The notes under the pieces: generated by a model
What the model was told of the DNA's origin: nothing
Databases searched by the model: none
The model's input: only the letters and a program-made list of their open reading frames with translations
Origin: Candidatus Kaiserbacteria bacterium
GTDB taxonomy: Bacteria; Patescibacteriota; Minisyncoccia; Phycocordibacterales; JABAAK01
Assembly: GCA_014238395.1 (NCBI GenBank)
Contig: JABABE010000119.1
Location: 1-36,072 of the forward strand
Direction: 5' to 3'
DNA length: 36,072 nucleotides
Made by a program: the position numbers and the translations under genes
In this document: positions 1 to 8,428 of the stretch, piece after piece
Layout of the letters: each line of letters opens with the position of its first letter
Numbering within the stretch: position 1 is the stretch's first letter

Positions 1-853
1 ACACCAAGAGTATCAATATTTAGACATTCTCTCAGAAATCATTAAAAACGGCACAGAAAGGACTGGCAGAAACGCTTCAACAAAATCATTGTTTGCAAAG
101 CAAATAAGATTTGATCTAAAAAAGGGGTTTCCAGCAATGACAACAAAAAAACTTGCATTTTCTTCTGTTGTCACTGAATTACTTTGGTTTATAAAAGGCC
201 CGACAAAAAATAATAGAATGGATGACAATGAATTAAAAAAAATATCTGGGAAAGAAAAAACCATATGGACAGCAAACGCAAATGCTGATTACTGGATAGA
301 CAAGGCACAGTTTGAAGGTGATTTAGGTAGGGTATATGGCTGCCAGTGGAGAGACTGGAGAGACTCTCAAAACAAAAAAGTTGACCAATTGGAAAATTTA
401 ATAAAGACATTAAAAACAAATCCTTACGACAGAAGGTTAGTAATAACTGCTTGGAATCCAGGAGAGATCAACGAGATGGCATTACCACCTTGTCATATGA
501 TTTTTCAATTTTTTGTAGATAGTAAAAACAATCTTTCAATACATATGTTGCAGAGAAGTTGTGACATGTTTTTAGGAGTTCCTTTTAATATAGCCAGCTA
601 TGCGCTTTTGCTCTCTATGGTCGCACAATGTGTAGGAATGAATGTTGGTGAGTGCATTTTAACTTTAAACGATGCACATATATATGATTCCCATATTAAA
701 CAGGTGCAGACACAATTAAAAAGAAAACCTTTTAATTTACCAACACTTTGGCTAAACCCTGAAATAAAAAATATAGATGATTTTACAATAGATGACATTA
801 AATTAATAAATTATAAATCGCACGACAGTATTTTTGCCAGAATGATTGTATGA
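1..853 (+). CDS. thyA: Thymidylate synthase, 5' end cut by the window edge
   Basis: Converts dUMP to dTMP using methylene-tetrahydrofolate. The reading frame is open from base 2, so the true start lies just outside the window; by comparison with E. coli ThyA only a few residues are missing. Visible family marks are an ERTGR segment near the N-terminus (phosphate-binding arginine loop), WNPGE, the catalytic motif PPCH with the nucleophilic cysteine at 491-493, QRSCDMFLGVPFN, and NDAHIYDSH near the C-terminus. An internal TTG at 89 lies inside the conserved N-terminal region and is not the start. The TGA stop overlaps the ATG of folA in an ATGA junction (850-853), so the two genes are translationally coupled. 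This makes sense because ThyA produces the dihydrofolate that FolA reduces. Confidence 0.97.
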   Translation, partial: HQEYQYLDILSEIIKNGTERTGRNASTKSLFAKQIRFDLKKGFPAMTTKKLAFSSVVTELLWFIKGPTKNNRMDDNELKKISGKEKTIWTANANADYWIDKAQFEGDLGRVYGCQWRDWRDSQNKKVDQLENLIKTLKTNPYDRRLVITAWNPGEINEMALPPCHMIFQFFVDSKNNLSIHMLQRSCDMFLGVPFNIASYALLLSMVAQCVGMNVGECILTLNDAHIYDSHIKQVQTQLKRKPFNLPTLWLNPEIKNIDDFTIDDIKLINYKSHDSIFARMIV

Positions 854-1368
854 GTTTTGTAAAAAATAAAAAAATATATGGATTGGTTGCATTTGAATCT
901 AATACTGGTGCAATGGGTAAAAAAGGTGAACTACCTTGGTATTTGCCGAGCGATCTAAAGCATTTTAAAAATCTAACAAAAAATCAAACTATTATAATGG
1001 GTAGAAAAACATTTGATTCAATATTAAATTCATATGGTAGTCCACTGCCACAAAGACAAAACATAGTCTTAAGTAAAAAAACAACTAATATTGATACTTA
1101 CAAAGATGTTCTTTTTGTAGATAATATAAAAAAAGCCTTGGAGAATTCAAAAAGTGAAACTATTTTTATAATAGGAGGTGGGGAAATATTCAAAGTATTT
1201 TCTAAGATTTTGTGTGGACTATATGCAACTATCTTAGATGTACACCAAACTGATAACGCAGACACCTTTTTTCCAATAAACATACTTGATCAATTTTCAA
1301 AAAAGGAGACAATAGGGGAGTTTTTTGAAAACAATATAAAATATCAAATAATTTTCTTTTATAAATAA
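850..1368 (+). CDS. folA: Dihydrofolate reductase
   Basis: Reduces dihydrofolate to tetrahydrofolate with NADPH, regenerating the cofactor consumed by the overlapping upstream thyA. At 172 residues it has normal single-domain length. Family marks seen: GxxGELPWYLPSD near residues 26-36 with the substrate-binding aspartate in YLPSD, MGRKTFDS (NADPH-binding arginine-lysine region) around residue 51, a PLPQRQNIVLS strand, and the glycine-rich IIGGGEIF motif around residue 107. The start overlaps the thyA stop by four bases (ATGA). A plausible AT-rich terminator lies about 84 bases after the stop. Confidence 0.97.
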   Translation: MSFVKNKKIYGLVAFESNTGAMGKKGELPWYLPSDLKHFKNLTKNQTIIMGRKTFDSILNSYGSPLPQRQNIVLSKKTTNIDTYKDVLFVDNIKKALENSKSETIFIIGGGEIFKVFSKILCGLYATILDVHQTDNADTFFPINILDQFSKKETIGEFFENNIKYQIIFFYK

Positions 1369-1451
1369 AAATTTATTTATATATAAAAATTTCTGCCACA
1401 AGGATAAAAATCAAAATGTTTGTAAAATTAATTACAAGAAAGAGTTTCTAA

Positions 1452-1487
1452 GTACAAAGTATTTTTTTATATTTGTACATTTTTTTT
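1452..1487 (+). terminator. Likely intrinsic terminator of thyA-folA
   Basis: A perfect 7-base inverted repeat GTACAAA (1452-1458) / TTTGTAC (1472-1478) can extend inward by three A-T pairs past one bulged G, leaving a T-rich loop. It is followed after one A by eight T residues (1480-1487). Stem plus T-tract in plus orientation fits Rho-independent termination of the folA transcript. The stem has little GC, so efficiency is uncertain. Confidence 0.55.
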
Positions 1488-1586
1488 AAATAGGATTAGA
1501 AAAAGTTAAAGTAGTTTGTACAAGATTTATTGACTTATTTGATAAATACATTGCTGCTCAAGTCTTTTTTAGTATATATAATATAT

Positions 1587-1614
1587 GTGTCGCAAAAGGT
1601 ATCTTGTGCGACAC
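1587..1614. other. Perfect 8-bp inverted repeat in the convergent gap
   Basis: GTGTCGCA (1587-1594) and TGCGACAC (1607-1614) are exact reverse complements separated by 12 bases. It is the most GC-rich piece of the 290-base gap 1369-1658 between convergent folA and the M23 peptidase gene. No T-tract follows on either strand, so it is not a standard intrinsic terminator. TATAAT at 1577-1582 lies just upstream on the plus strand. Apart from this and the folA terminator I see nothing else in the gap, and no open frame of meaningful length. Confidence 0.5.
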
Positions 1615-1658
1615 TGCGCATATTAACACTCTATTGTTCTTAATTATAGTGATTATTA

Positions 1659-3029
1659 TTAATCAAGAAAACACCCCTCTTTGTTTTGATATCTATTCTC
1701 CGGAAAGTAACAAATTGGGTTTAATTCGGCTCCAGAAGGCGCTACAGGGACATTAAAACCTCTACAGGCAGATCTACTCGATATATTACTATAAGGCACT
1801 ATTTTAAGTCCTGTGGTCAAAAAAAGACTAAAATGTAAGTGCGCAGCTATACTAACACCAGTATTGCCAGAATACCCTATAATTTCACCTCTTTTTACAG
1901 ATTGCCCTTCTCTAACTACAAATTTACTTAGATGACCATACAAACTAGATAGTCCATTACTATGGCCTATAATTACCCATTTTCCGTAACCACACCTTGA
2001 ATGGTAAGAACTCTCAGTAGTTTTTATTACCCCGTCTGCTGCTGCTAGTATTTTTCCATACTTTGTCCCAAAATCAACACCATTATGATGGCATTTTGAA
2101 TATATGCCAGATCTTTTTGCAAAACTGGTACATCCGTAGGATTGGGTTATTCTAGATGTTTCAGCTGGCCAAGATAAAAGCCCTTTCCTTTCTTTTGGTA
2201 TGGTTTTTGGATCAATTGCAAATTCAAGTGCTGATTCGTATTCATAAAGTTCTCTGTACAAATCTGTAGATTCATCAATTTTTTCTTTAAGTAGTTCTTG
2301 ATATTTACCTTCTTCGTTTTCTGTCTCTTTTAATAAAATTTTCTGATTATTAGTGATTATTTCAATAACTTTTTTACGATCGTCTAACTCCTTCTCAAGA
2401 ATAGAGAGTTTTTTCTTTTGTGAAATTACACTAGATTGATCTTTCTTTATACTGTTCCCTTTTAGTTTTAGAAGTTTGATAGTGTCTGATATTTTATTAT
2501 TTAATAATTCTGTCTGATGCAGTTTTCTTATAAAATCTAAAAAATTGTAACTCTCATGTACTAATAAATAATATATATTTTGATTTGCATTCTCGTTTTG
2601 TTTTTGTATTAATTTTATATATGTTCCCTTTAATTTTTCAGTGTCATTAAAATTATCAGATAAATTGTCTCCTAGCAACGAGAGTCTCAGGTTTGCCTTA
2701 TGTATATCATTGTTAACTTTGCTTACTTCAAGAGCTGCTTTTTTTAATGAGATACTTAATTCCCTTACTTCTTTTGCTAAGGATGATTTGGTTTGTCCAA
2801 CTTCCTCTAGTTCTTTGTTATATTTATCAATATCTTTTTGTATTTGAAATATTTTTTTATTTTGTGAAGATATCTCATCTTCCAGTCTGTCTATTTCAGA
2901 ATCGACTTCTATGACATTTGGATTATCACTAAACACAGGTATTACATTTTGTGGTGCTTGTATTTCTTGTGAGTAGACAACAAGTGGCACAAACAATAAA
3001 AATAGATATACATATACTTTTTTTATCAT
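1659..3029 (-). CDS. Secreted coiled-coil M23 (LytM/EnvC-like) peptidase
   Basis: A 456-residue exported protein of EnvC-type architecture. Residues 1-20 form a signal peptide (KK, then a hydrophobic stretch ending near VVYSQ). Residues about 40-265 are charged and heptad-rich, consistent with long coiled coils. The C-terminal M23 domain spans about 285-410. The zinc ligands are present: H315 and D319 in HHNGVD, H366 in LYGHLS and H397/H399 in HLHFS, so the domain should be an active glycyl-type endopeptidase rather than a degenerate activator. Several cysteines near the C-terminus (such as C434 region and the final CFLD) could form disulfides outside the cell. The start overlaps the gltX TGA stop (ATGA), placing it last in the mraY-ftsW-murG operon, which fits a role in septal peptidoglycan splitting. 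Exact substrate is inferred. Confidence 0.88.
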   Translation of the reverse strand: MIKKVYVYLFLLFVPLVVYSQEIQAPQNVIPVFSDNPNVIEVDSEIDRLEDEISSQNKKIFQIQKDIDKYNKELEEVGQTKSSLAKEVRELSISLKKAALEVSKVNNDIHKANLRLSLLGDNLSDNFNDTEKLKGTYIKLIQKQNENANQNIYYLLVHESYNFLDFIRKLHQTELLNNKISDTIKLLKLKGNSIKKDQSSVISQKKKLSILEKELDDRKKVIEIITNNQKILLKETENEEGKYQELLKEKIDESTDLYRELYEYESALEFAIDPKTIPKERKGLLSWPAETSRITQSYGCTSFAKRSGIYSKCHHNGVDFGTKYGKILAAADGVIKTTESSYHSRCGYGKWVIIGHSNGLSSLYGHLSKFVVREGQSVKRGEIIGYSGNTGVSIAAHLHFSLFLTTGLKIVPYSNISSRSACRGFNVPVAPSGAELNPICYFPENRYQNKEGCFLD

Positions 3030-4390
3030 TTTTTAAGTATTTCAATAGAGACATTTAATCTTTTTATTGTTTCTTTTTTTCCAATTAAAGAAGCAATCAA
3101 AAAACCATCGATGCTCTTTTCTTTTCCTGATAATGAATATCGAAAAGGCCATAAAACTTCTCCTACCCCAACCTTGTCTGTATACATATAAATGTTATTT
3201 TTTAGACTTTCCACGGTAAAAGTATCCAAATCCCTTATTATTTCAACCAATTTTTTTAAATGAATAAGTGTGTCTTTTTTATTGGACTTCTTTTGAGAAA
3301 TTTTTTCTTCATCTTTATTTGTAGATTTAAACAAATAATCATACTCTTTGTTTTTCAAGGCATCTTTCATTTCAGTAAAAGTGTAATATCTCTCCTTTAA
3401 ATCTTTTAAAATTTCTTCAGTTATTTTTTTTCTTAAAATAGACTTTACTGGATATTTTTTAAATAAACAAAAAGATAAATGTGTTCTAAAATCAATGTAA
3501 CTGAGTTTTTTAATGTACTGCTTATTAAACCAACCAAGTTTTTTATTATCAAATGTTGCTGATCTTTTTTGTAGCTTATCTATATTAAAAAAATCTATTA
3601 GTTGATCCATATCTTTAATTTCATCTTTTGATTGGTTTTTTATGTTGTCTGTTTCACCCATCCCTAGAATGGACAAGTAATTCAAAAGTGCTTCTGGCAA
3701 ATAACCTGAATCTATATAATTTAATATAGAAGTATCTGATTTTCTTTTAGATAATTTTCCACCATCCGGTGAAATTATAAGTGGCAAGTGTGTGTACTTT
3801 GGTATTTTATAACCCAAAGCTTCAATCAATAAAATTTGTCTAGGTGTGTTTGATATATGATCATCACCTCTAATCACATCAGTTATTTCCATATCTTCAT
3901 CATCCACAACAACTGTCAAATGATATAACGGATCAGAAATCGATCTTGCGATAACAAAATCTCCTAATTCTGTCGTGTCAATTTTTATTTGACCCCGAAT
4001 TGTGTCTTGAAATTCTATAATTTTTTTATGATTTTTAAATCTAACAACTTTTACAAACTTTTTATTATTTTTTTTAGATTTTTCTTTTGAAATATATGCT
4101 TTCCCTTCTGCTATAAGCCTCTCTAATTCTTTTTTATATATTCCTGTTCTTTTTGATTGTACAAACAAAGCGTCCTCAAAAATTCCAAGCGCATGCATTG
4201 AATCCATCGCATTTTTAAAAAACTTTTTTTTACATCTTTTTGTGTCTGTATCCTCGATTCTTATAAAAAACTTACCCCCATTTTTTTTTGCATACAAATA
4301 GTTATATAGTGCTGTGCGAGCTGTCCCTATGTGCAAAGGACCTGTTGGCGATGGGGCTATTCTTGTATTTATTTTAGTATTATTTTTCAT
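3026..4390 (-). CDS. gltX: Glutamyl-tRNA synthetase
   Basis: Class I synthetase of 454 residues charging tRNA-Glu. Signature sequences: APSPTGPLHIGTA with the HIGH-equivalent HIGT at residues 20-23, RIEDTD at about 44-49, and the KMSKS-equivalent KLSKR at 212-216. Length is normal. Whether it also charges tRNA-Gln cannot be told here, because no glutaminyl-tRNA synthetase or GatCAB gene lies in the window. The 5' end overlaps the end of murG by 11 bases and the 3' end overlaps the M23 gene by four, so it is cotranscribed with cell-wall genes. Confidence 0.97.
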   Translation of the reverse strand: MKNNTKINTRIAPSPTGPLHIGTARTALYNYLYAKKNGGKFFIRIEDTDTKRCKKKFFKNAMDSMHALGIFEDALFVQSKRTGIYKKELERLIAEGKAYISKEKSKKNNKKFVKVVRFKNHKKIIEFQDTIRGQIKIDTTELGDFVIARSISDPLYHLTVVVDDEDMEITDVIRGDDHISNTPRQILLIEALGYKIPKYTHLPLIISPDGGKLSKRKSDTSILNYIDSGYLPEALLNYLSILGMGETDNIKNQSKDEIKDMDQLIDFFNIDKLQKRSATFDNKKLGWFNKQYIKKLSYIDFRTHLSFCLFKKYPVKSILRKKITEEILKDLKERYYTFTEMKDALKNKEYDYLFKSTNKDEEKISQKKSNKKDTLIHLKKLVEIIRDLDTFTVESLKNNIYMYTDKVGVGEVLWPFRYSLSGKEKSIDGFLIASLIGKKETIKRLNVSIEILKK

Positions 4391-5543
4391 GAGAAATAAG
4401 TATTGAAATCAAAGCCTCTGCAATGGTTTTTGTGGCATCTGGTTTATAGAAATTTGATGCCTCTTTTTTCTTTTCTGTTAAGAGACTTTCATTTAATAAA
4501 ATTGAATTTATTTGTGATAAAAGCAGACTTGGTGAAAGATTTTTACTTTCTATTACAACACCACCAGCTATTCTCGCGTATGCATAAGCGTTTGACCTTT
4601 GGTCTCTTGAAACTGATTCTGGTATTGGTATAACTATAGACGGTATTTTCCAATGAGATATCTCTGCGAGCGTATTTGATCCAGCTCTTGTTATTACGAG
4701 ATCAGTTGCAGAATATATTTTTTTCAATTCATATGTAGTTAAAAATGGTACAGGGTGATAATCTTCTGAATGTTTGTGGTTCTGTAAAACAGCATTCAAT
4801 TCTTTTAAAACTCCTTGATAATTATCTTTTCCAGTCTGATGGATTATTTGGAAATTTGGCAATAACTTATCAAGTGCATCCAAAACATTATCATTTATAT
4901 AGACAGCACCCGATGACCCACCTAAAATTAAAATAATTTTCTTTTTTTTATGTATTCCGAAAGGCATTTCTGTGTCATCATTATCTATATCATCATTATG
5001 ATTTAGTAATTCAGATCTGATTGGTATACCAACAAGAGATGTTTTTTTTAATTCTTCTTGTGAGAAAAACTTTTCTGCTTCAGGGAAAGCTATCCCAATA
5101 TACATAGCAAATTTTGCACAAGATAATGTAACTCTTCCAGGTACTGAATCTGAGTCATGCACAACTACTGGAATTTTTAAAAATTGAGCAGCTTTGCATA
5201 CCGGATAAGCAACAAAACCTCCTTTACTAAAAATTACATCTGGATAAACTTTGTACAAAACTACGAATGAATACAAAATACCAAAAGCAATTTTAAATAA
5301 ATCAAAAAAATTTAAAACTATCGATTTAATACTTTTGTCTACCCGTCTTTTACCAGCCGGACAATACAAAAAGTCTATCCCTAGATTACTCAGACTAGTC
5401 TTATCATATTTTTTATCTCCCATATAATATACAGACGGTGAAACCAATCTTTTCTGTCTAGCAATCTTTTCCACTTCCTCAGCAATGGCAATGAGTGGAT
5501 AAAAATGCCCTCCAGTTCCTCCTCCTGTTAAAACTATTTTCAT
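4380..5543 (-). CDS. murG: UDP-GlcNAc:undecaprenyl-pyrophosphoryl-MurNAc-pentapeptide GlcNAc transferase
   Basis: Glycosyltransferase of 387 residues that makes lipid II from lipid I on the inner face of the membrane. The N-terminal glycine-rich loop GGGTGGH (residues 7-13) and a second-domain loop LILGGSSGAVYIND are clear, as is the UDP-GlcNAc-binding ITRAGSNTLAE segment followed by a proline-rich strand and the QRSNA element. Length is normal. It follows ftsW and mraY on the same strand with a short gap of 25 bases and overlaps gltX downstream. Confidence 0.97.
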   Translation of the reverse strand: MKIVLTGGGTGGHFYPLIAIAEEVEKIARQKRLVSPSVYYMGDKKYDKTSLSNLGIDFLYCPAGKRRVDKSIKSIVLNFFDLFKIAFGILYSFVVLYKVYPDVIFSKGGFVAYPVCKAAQFLKIPVVVHDSDSVPGRVTLSCAKFAMYIGIAFPEAEKFFSQEELKKTSLVGIPIRSELLNHNDDIDNDDTEMPFGIHKKKKIILILGGSSGAVYINDNVLDALDKLLPNFQIIHQTGKDNYQGVLKELNAVLQNHKHSEDYHPVPFLTTYELKKIYSATDLVITRAGSNTLAEISHWKIPSIVIPIPESVSRDQRSNAYAYARIAGGVVIESKNLSPSLLLSQINSILLNESLLTEKKKEASNFYKPDATKTIAEALISILISHEK

Positions 5544-5568
5544 AATATTATTTTAACACCTTATTTAT

Positions 5569-6714
5569 TTATTCTTTTAATCTTTTAATTCTTATGGATT
5601 TACTTGAAATATTAAGAATAATTCCAATAGACATCATTGTAAACAAGATAATAGATCCACCTTTACTGAAAAAAACCAAAGGAATACCACTTGTGGGTGC
5701 ACCAAGTGTGACCAAAATATGAAAAAAAACCTGTGAAGTTATTATTGAAGTTAGTCCAATAACTATAAACATTCCCATTCTATCTTTTGTGGCTCTGGCA
5801 ATATTAGTAAATAGAAAAGACAAGATTAAAAACAAAAGAATGACAGTGGTTGTGCCGATAAAACCGAATTCTTCTCCCAAAAAAGCAAAAACCGAATCAG
5901 TAGAAATTTCTGGCAAATTCTTATTTTGTTTTTGTGCACTATGCGTAAAACCAGACCCATAGACACCTCCATAAGAAAGCGCTTTTAGATTATTTGTCTG
6001 GTGGTATAAGTCTCCCCTTCTATCTACTTCCGTTAAATTACCAGTCCATAATTTGTAAGTTGAATTAAAACGTTTTAATGCGTGAGGTGAAACAAAGACA
6101 ACACCCGAAAGTAAAATTACCACAAAGGCTGTGAACAGTATTTTAATTAACGTAGACACACTTCTAACACATATAAACAACAACCAAAGGGAAAAAATAA
6201 TAATAATAAGTGTCCCTAAATCAACTTGTTTATACAGAACGACAAGAATAGCAAATAAATACATAGAAAAATATGCTAAATATTTCCAATCATTTTTCTT
6301 TTCTGACATATATAAGAAATAAGCAGAAACTATGACAGACACAGGCTTAACAATTTCCGATGGTTGAAGGGTTGCAACTCCAATAGAAAACCACCTAAAC
6401 GCACCGCCCTTTGCTTCTCCAAAAAGGGCTAAATAAAGAATAACTGCAATAGTTGAAATGGACATAAGGACAATGACCCAGTTTTTCCTAAACCACCTGT
6501 AATCAAAAAACTTCCAAATTACAAAAAGAGATACCCAACCCAATACGATAGCAGACAATTGGATTAATATAGCAACAAGTATTCTGTATGATTCACCCAC
6601 TACAAATAATGATGTGTAGGAAGATAAAAAAACACCAAGACCAAAAAGTTGCAATGTGATAAGTAAAAAAATAATTGTTTTTACATTATTGTAATTTGTT
6701 ATAAAAAATTTCAA
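5569..6714 (-). CDS. ftsW: SEDS-family peptidoglycan glycosyltransferase FtsW (RodA/FtsW)
   Basis: A polytopic membrane protein of 381 residues with about ten hydrophobic segments. The SEDS hallmarks are present: STDSVFAFLGEEFGFIG around residues 270-287 and GIPLVFFSKGGS around 340-352. FtsW polymerises lipid II glycan at the septum; the assignment over RodA rests on position between mraY and murG. The start codon is TTG at 6712-6714, because no in-frame ATG precedes the first membrane segment and the mraY stop is only 15 bases upstream. Its partner class B penicillin-binding protein is not in the window. Confidence 0.92.
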   Translation of the reverse strand: MKFFITNYNNVKTIIFLLITLQLFGLGVFLSSYTSLFVVGESYRILVAILIQLSAIVLGWVSLFVIWKFFDYRWFRKNWVIVLMSISTIAVILYLALFGEAKGGAFRWFSIGVATLQPSEIVKPVSVIVSAYFLYMSEKKNDWKYLAYFSMYLFAILVVLYKQVDLGTLIIIIFSLWLLFICVRSVSTLIKILFTAFVVILLSGVVFVSPHALKRFNSTYKLWTGNLTEVDRRGDLYHQTNNLKALSYGGVYGSGFTHSAQKQNKNLPEISTDSVFAFLGEEFGFIGTTTVILLFLILSFLFTNIARATKDRMGMFIVIGLTSIITSQVFFHILVTLGAPTSGIPLVFFSKGGSIILFTMMSIGIILNISSKSIRIKRLKE

Positions 6715-6729
6715 ACTAATTTATTAATT

Positions 6730-7776
6730 TTATATAAATACCAGTAAAATACCAATCATAGAAACTACAATAGAAATAACTCCATATCTAGAGACTACGG
6801 ACGCATCCGGCATTCCTCCAAGTTGAAATGTATGGTGTATTGGAGTTATTTTAAATAATGGTTTTTTAAAAACAAACCAGAAAAAATACTGCAAAACAAT
6901 AGTTGCTGTCGTCATAATCATTAAGAAGCCTGCAAACAATGAAAACGCTATTCCACCTGCACCCAGTGCAGATGAAAGAAACGATATTGATGCAAACAAA
7001 ACAAGTGCAGGCATAACACCAACTTCTCCCATATAGAATTTGGCTGGTGTAATATTAAACCAATGAAACCCAATCAGAGCTCCAACAAACGAAAAACATA
7101 TTATAGAAAGCGGCAATAAGGCTACATTAGAAAGAATTAAAAAAATACCTAAAAACAAAAAGGCAGATTTGTACACAGTAGATGCGAGTCCGTCTATGCC
7201 ATCAATAGGTGATGTAGAAATCCAACAAGTAAACCATAATGCAGACAAAACAGGCATCCACGAAGACACATTCCATACATAAGCATACTTGCCTATCCCT
7301 ATATTTAACGTTTCAAAGCCAAAACTATTCAAAGCCAGTCCAAACAAAAATCCAACAAGCATAAAAAATAAAAGTTTATATTTAAATGGTATCTCCTTTT
7401 TTTTTTGTTTGATATCCATCCAATCATCTAAAAACCCGAACAAAGAAGCAAGAACAAAAACTGCAAAAATTACAAAAATTACTTCATTTTTTGCAACATA
7501 ACTATACAGACCTAGTAGTATTATTGTAGGGACTACAAACGAAAACCCACCCATCCTTGGTGTTTTGTCGCCTTCCTCAATCTTTTTTTTTTGTATTTGA
7601 TTAAAAGGAACGGACTCCGCACCATCTAAAGTTATTTTTGTATTATCGACCCTCCACGTTTTTTTCAATACAAGTATTTTTATTAAATGTGGAGTAAACA
7701 ATAAAGTCAAAGCTAAGCTTGCAAAAAATGAAATTGGTATAAATAGTAGTGGATTACTAAGTACAACTGGATACAT
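6730..7776 (-). CDS. mraY: Phospho-MurNAc-pentapeptide transferase (divergent MraY)
   Basis: Integral membrane enzyme of 348 residues that joins phospho-MurNAc-pentapeptide to undecaprenyl phosphate to give lipid I. Recognisable elements are KTPRMGG (72-77 region), FLDDWMD with D117/D118, PIDGIDGLA with D192/D195, and FNITPAKFYMG. Two usually invariant positions differ: the magnesium-site motif MGD-x-GS reads MGEVGV (E251), and the HHH motif reads HHT (H314, H315, T316). It is the first gene of the minus-strand run mraY-ftsW-murG-gltX-M23 and is divergent from the RNase H-like gene. Gene context makes MraY much more likely than WecA or another polyprenyl-phosphate transferase. Confidence 0.9.
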   Translation of the reverse strand: MYPVVLSNPLLFIPISFFASLALTLLFTPHLIKILVLKKTWRVDNTKITLDGAESVPFNQIQKKKIEEGDKTPRMGGFSFVVPTIILLGLYSYVAKNEVIFVIFAVFVLASLFGFLDDWMDIKQKKKEIPFKYKLLFFMLVGFLFGLALNSFGFETLNIGIGKYAYVWNVSSWMPVLSALWFTCWISTSPIDGIDGLASTVYKSAFLFLGIFLILSNVALLPLSIICFSFVGALIGFHWFNITPAKFYMGEVGVMPALVLFASISFLSSALGAGGIAFSLFAGFLMIMTTATIVLQYFFWFVFKKPLFKITPIHHTFQLGGMPDASVVSRYGVISIVVSMIGILLVFI

Positions 7777-7782
7777 ATATCG

Positions 7783-7788
7783 GTTATA
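7783..7788 (-). promoter_or_regulatory. -10 box TATAAC six bases before mraY
   Basis: On the minus strand TATAAC is followed by CGATAT and then the mraY ATG (7776-7774). A transcript starting about seven bases after the -10 box would begin at or next to the start codon, giving a leaderless or near-leaderless mRNA. No convincing -35 is visible in the 57-base divergent gap. Confidence 0.45.
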
Positions 7789-7833
7789 CTAACACAAAGA
7801 AAAATAGTAAAATAGTAAAAATAATTATTTATT

Positions 7834-8418
7834 GTGAATAAACTTGTCTTTGATATAGAAACACAAAACACATTTCAAGACACTGGATCAAAAAAACCCG
7901 AGTCATTGTCTATATCAGTTGTAGCTATATATGATTATGAAAAAAACAAATATTTAGCCTTTTCTGAAAATGAATTGGATCAGCTGTGGCCATATATTGA
8001 TTCAGCAGATACTTTAATAGGCTTTAACTCAAACCACTTTGATATACCAATACTAAATAAATATTATAAATATGATTTAAAAAAGAAAAAAAGTATAGAC
8101 ATATTGGAAATGGTGAAAAACTCACTTGGAAGAAGATTGAAATTAGACTGGATAGCAAAAGGTACACTTGGTTACTGTAAATCAGGTCACGGGCTCGAAG
8201 CAATAGAATGGTGGAAAAATGGAGAAATTGATAAAATTAAAAAATATTGTATAGATGATGTAAAAATAACAAAAGAAGTTTTTGAATATGTTGTAAAAAA
8301 TCACTCATTAAAATATGAAGATTTTGGTAATACAAATGAAATTAAAATAGATACAACTCTATATATAGATTCCCCAAAGGATGATGAAATTAGCAATACT
8401 AGTTTAAATTTTCTATAA
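7834..8418 (+). CDS. RNase H-like 3'-5' exonuclease domain protein (DEDDy type)
   Basis: A 194-residue stand-alone protein with an RNase H-like exonuclease fold. The acidic tetrad is visible: D7 and E9 in FDIET, D70 in FNSNHFD, and Y138 with D142 in YCIDD (the YxxxD form of the third motif). Proteins of this shape are common in Parcubacteria and resemble YprB-like or DnaQ-like exonucleases; the substrate (DNA or RNA) is not known from sequence. The start is GTG at 7834, chosen because it immediately precedes the conserved NKLVFDIET strand. It is followed after 10 bases by a DsbA-like gene on the same strand, and it points away from mraY. Confidence 0.82.
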   Translation: MNKLVFDIETQNTFQDTGSKKPESLSISVVAIYDYEKNKYLAFSENELDQLWPYIDSADTLIGFNSNHFDIPILNKYYKYDLKKKKSIDILEMVKNSLGRRLKLDWIAKGTLGYCKSGHGLEAIEWWKNGEIDKIKKYCIDDVKITKEVFEYVVKNHSLKYEDFGNTNEIKIDTTLYIDSPKDDEISNTSLNFL

Positions 8419-8419
8419 T
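8414..8419 (+). promoter_or_regulatory. -10 box overlapping the exonuclease stop codon
   Basis: A perfect TATAAT includes the TAA stop of the exonuclease gene and lies nine bases before the ATG of the DsbA-like gene. It could give a nearly leaderless separate transcript. In such AT-rich sequence it may also be chance. Confidence 0.3.
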
Positions 8420-8428
8420 AGAATATAT

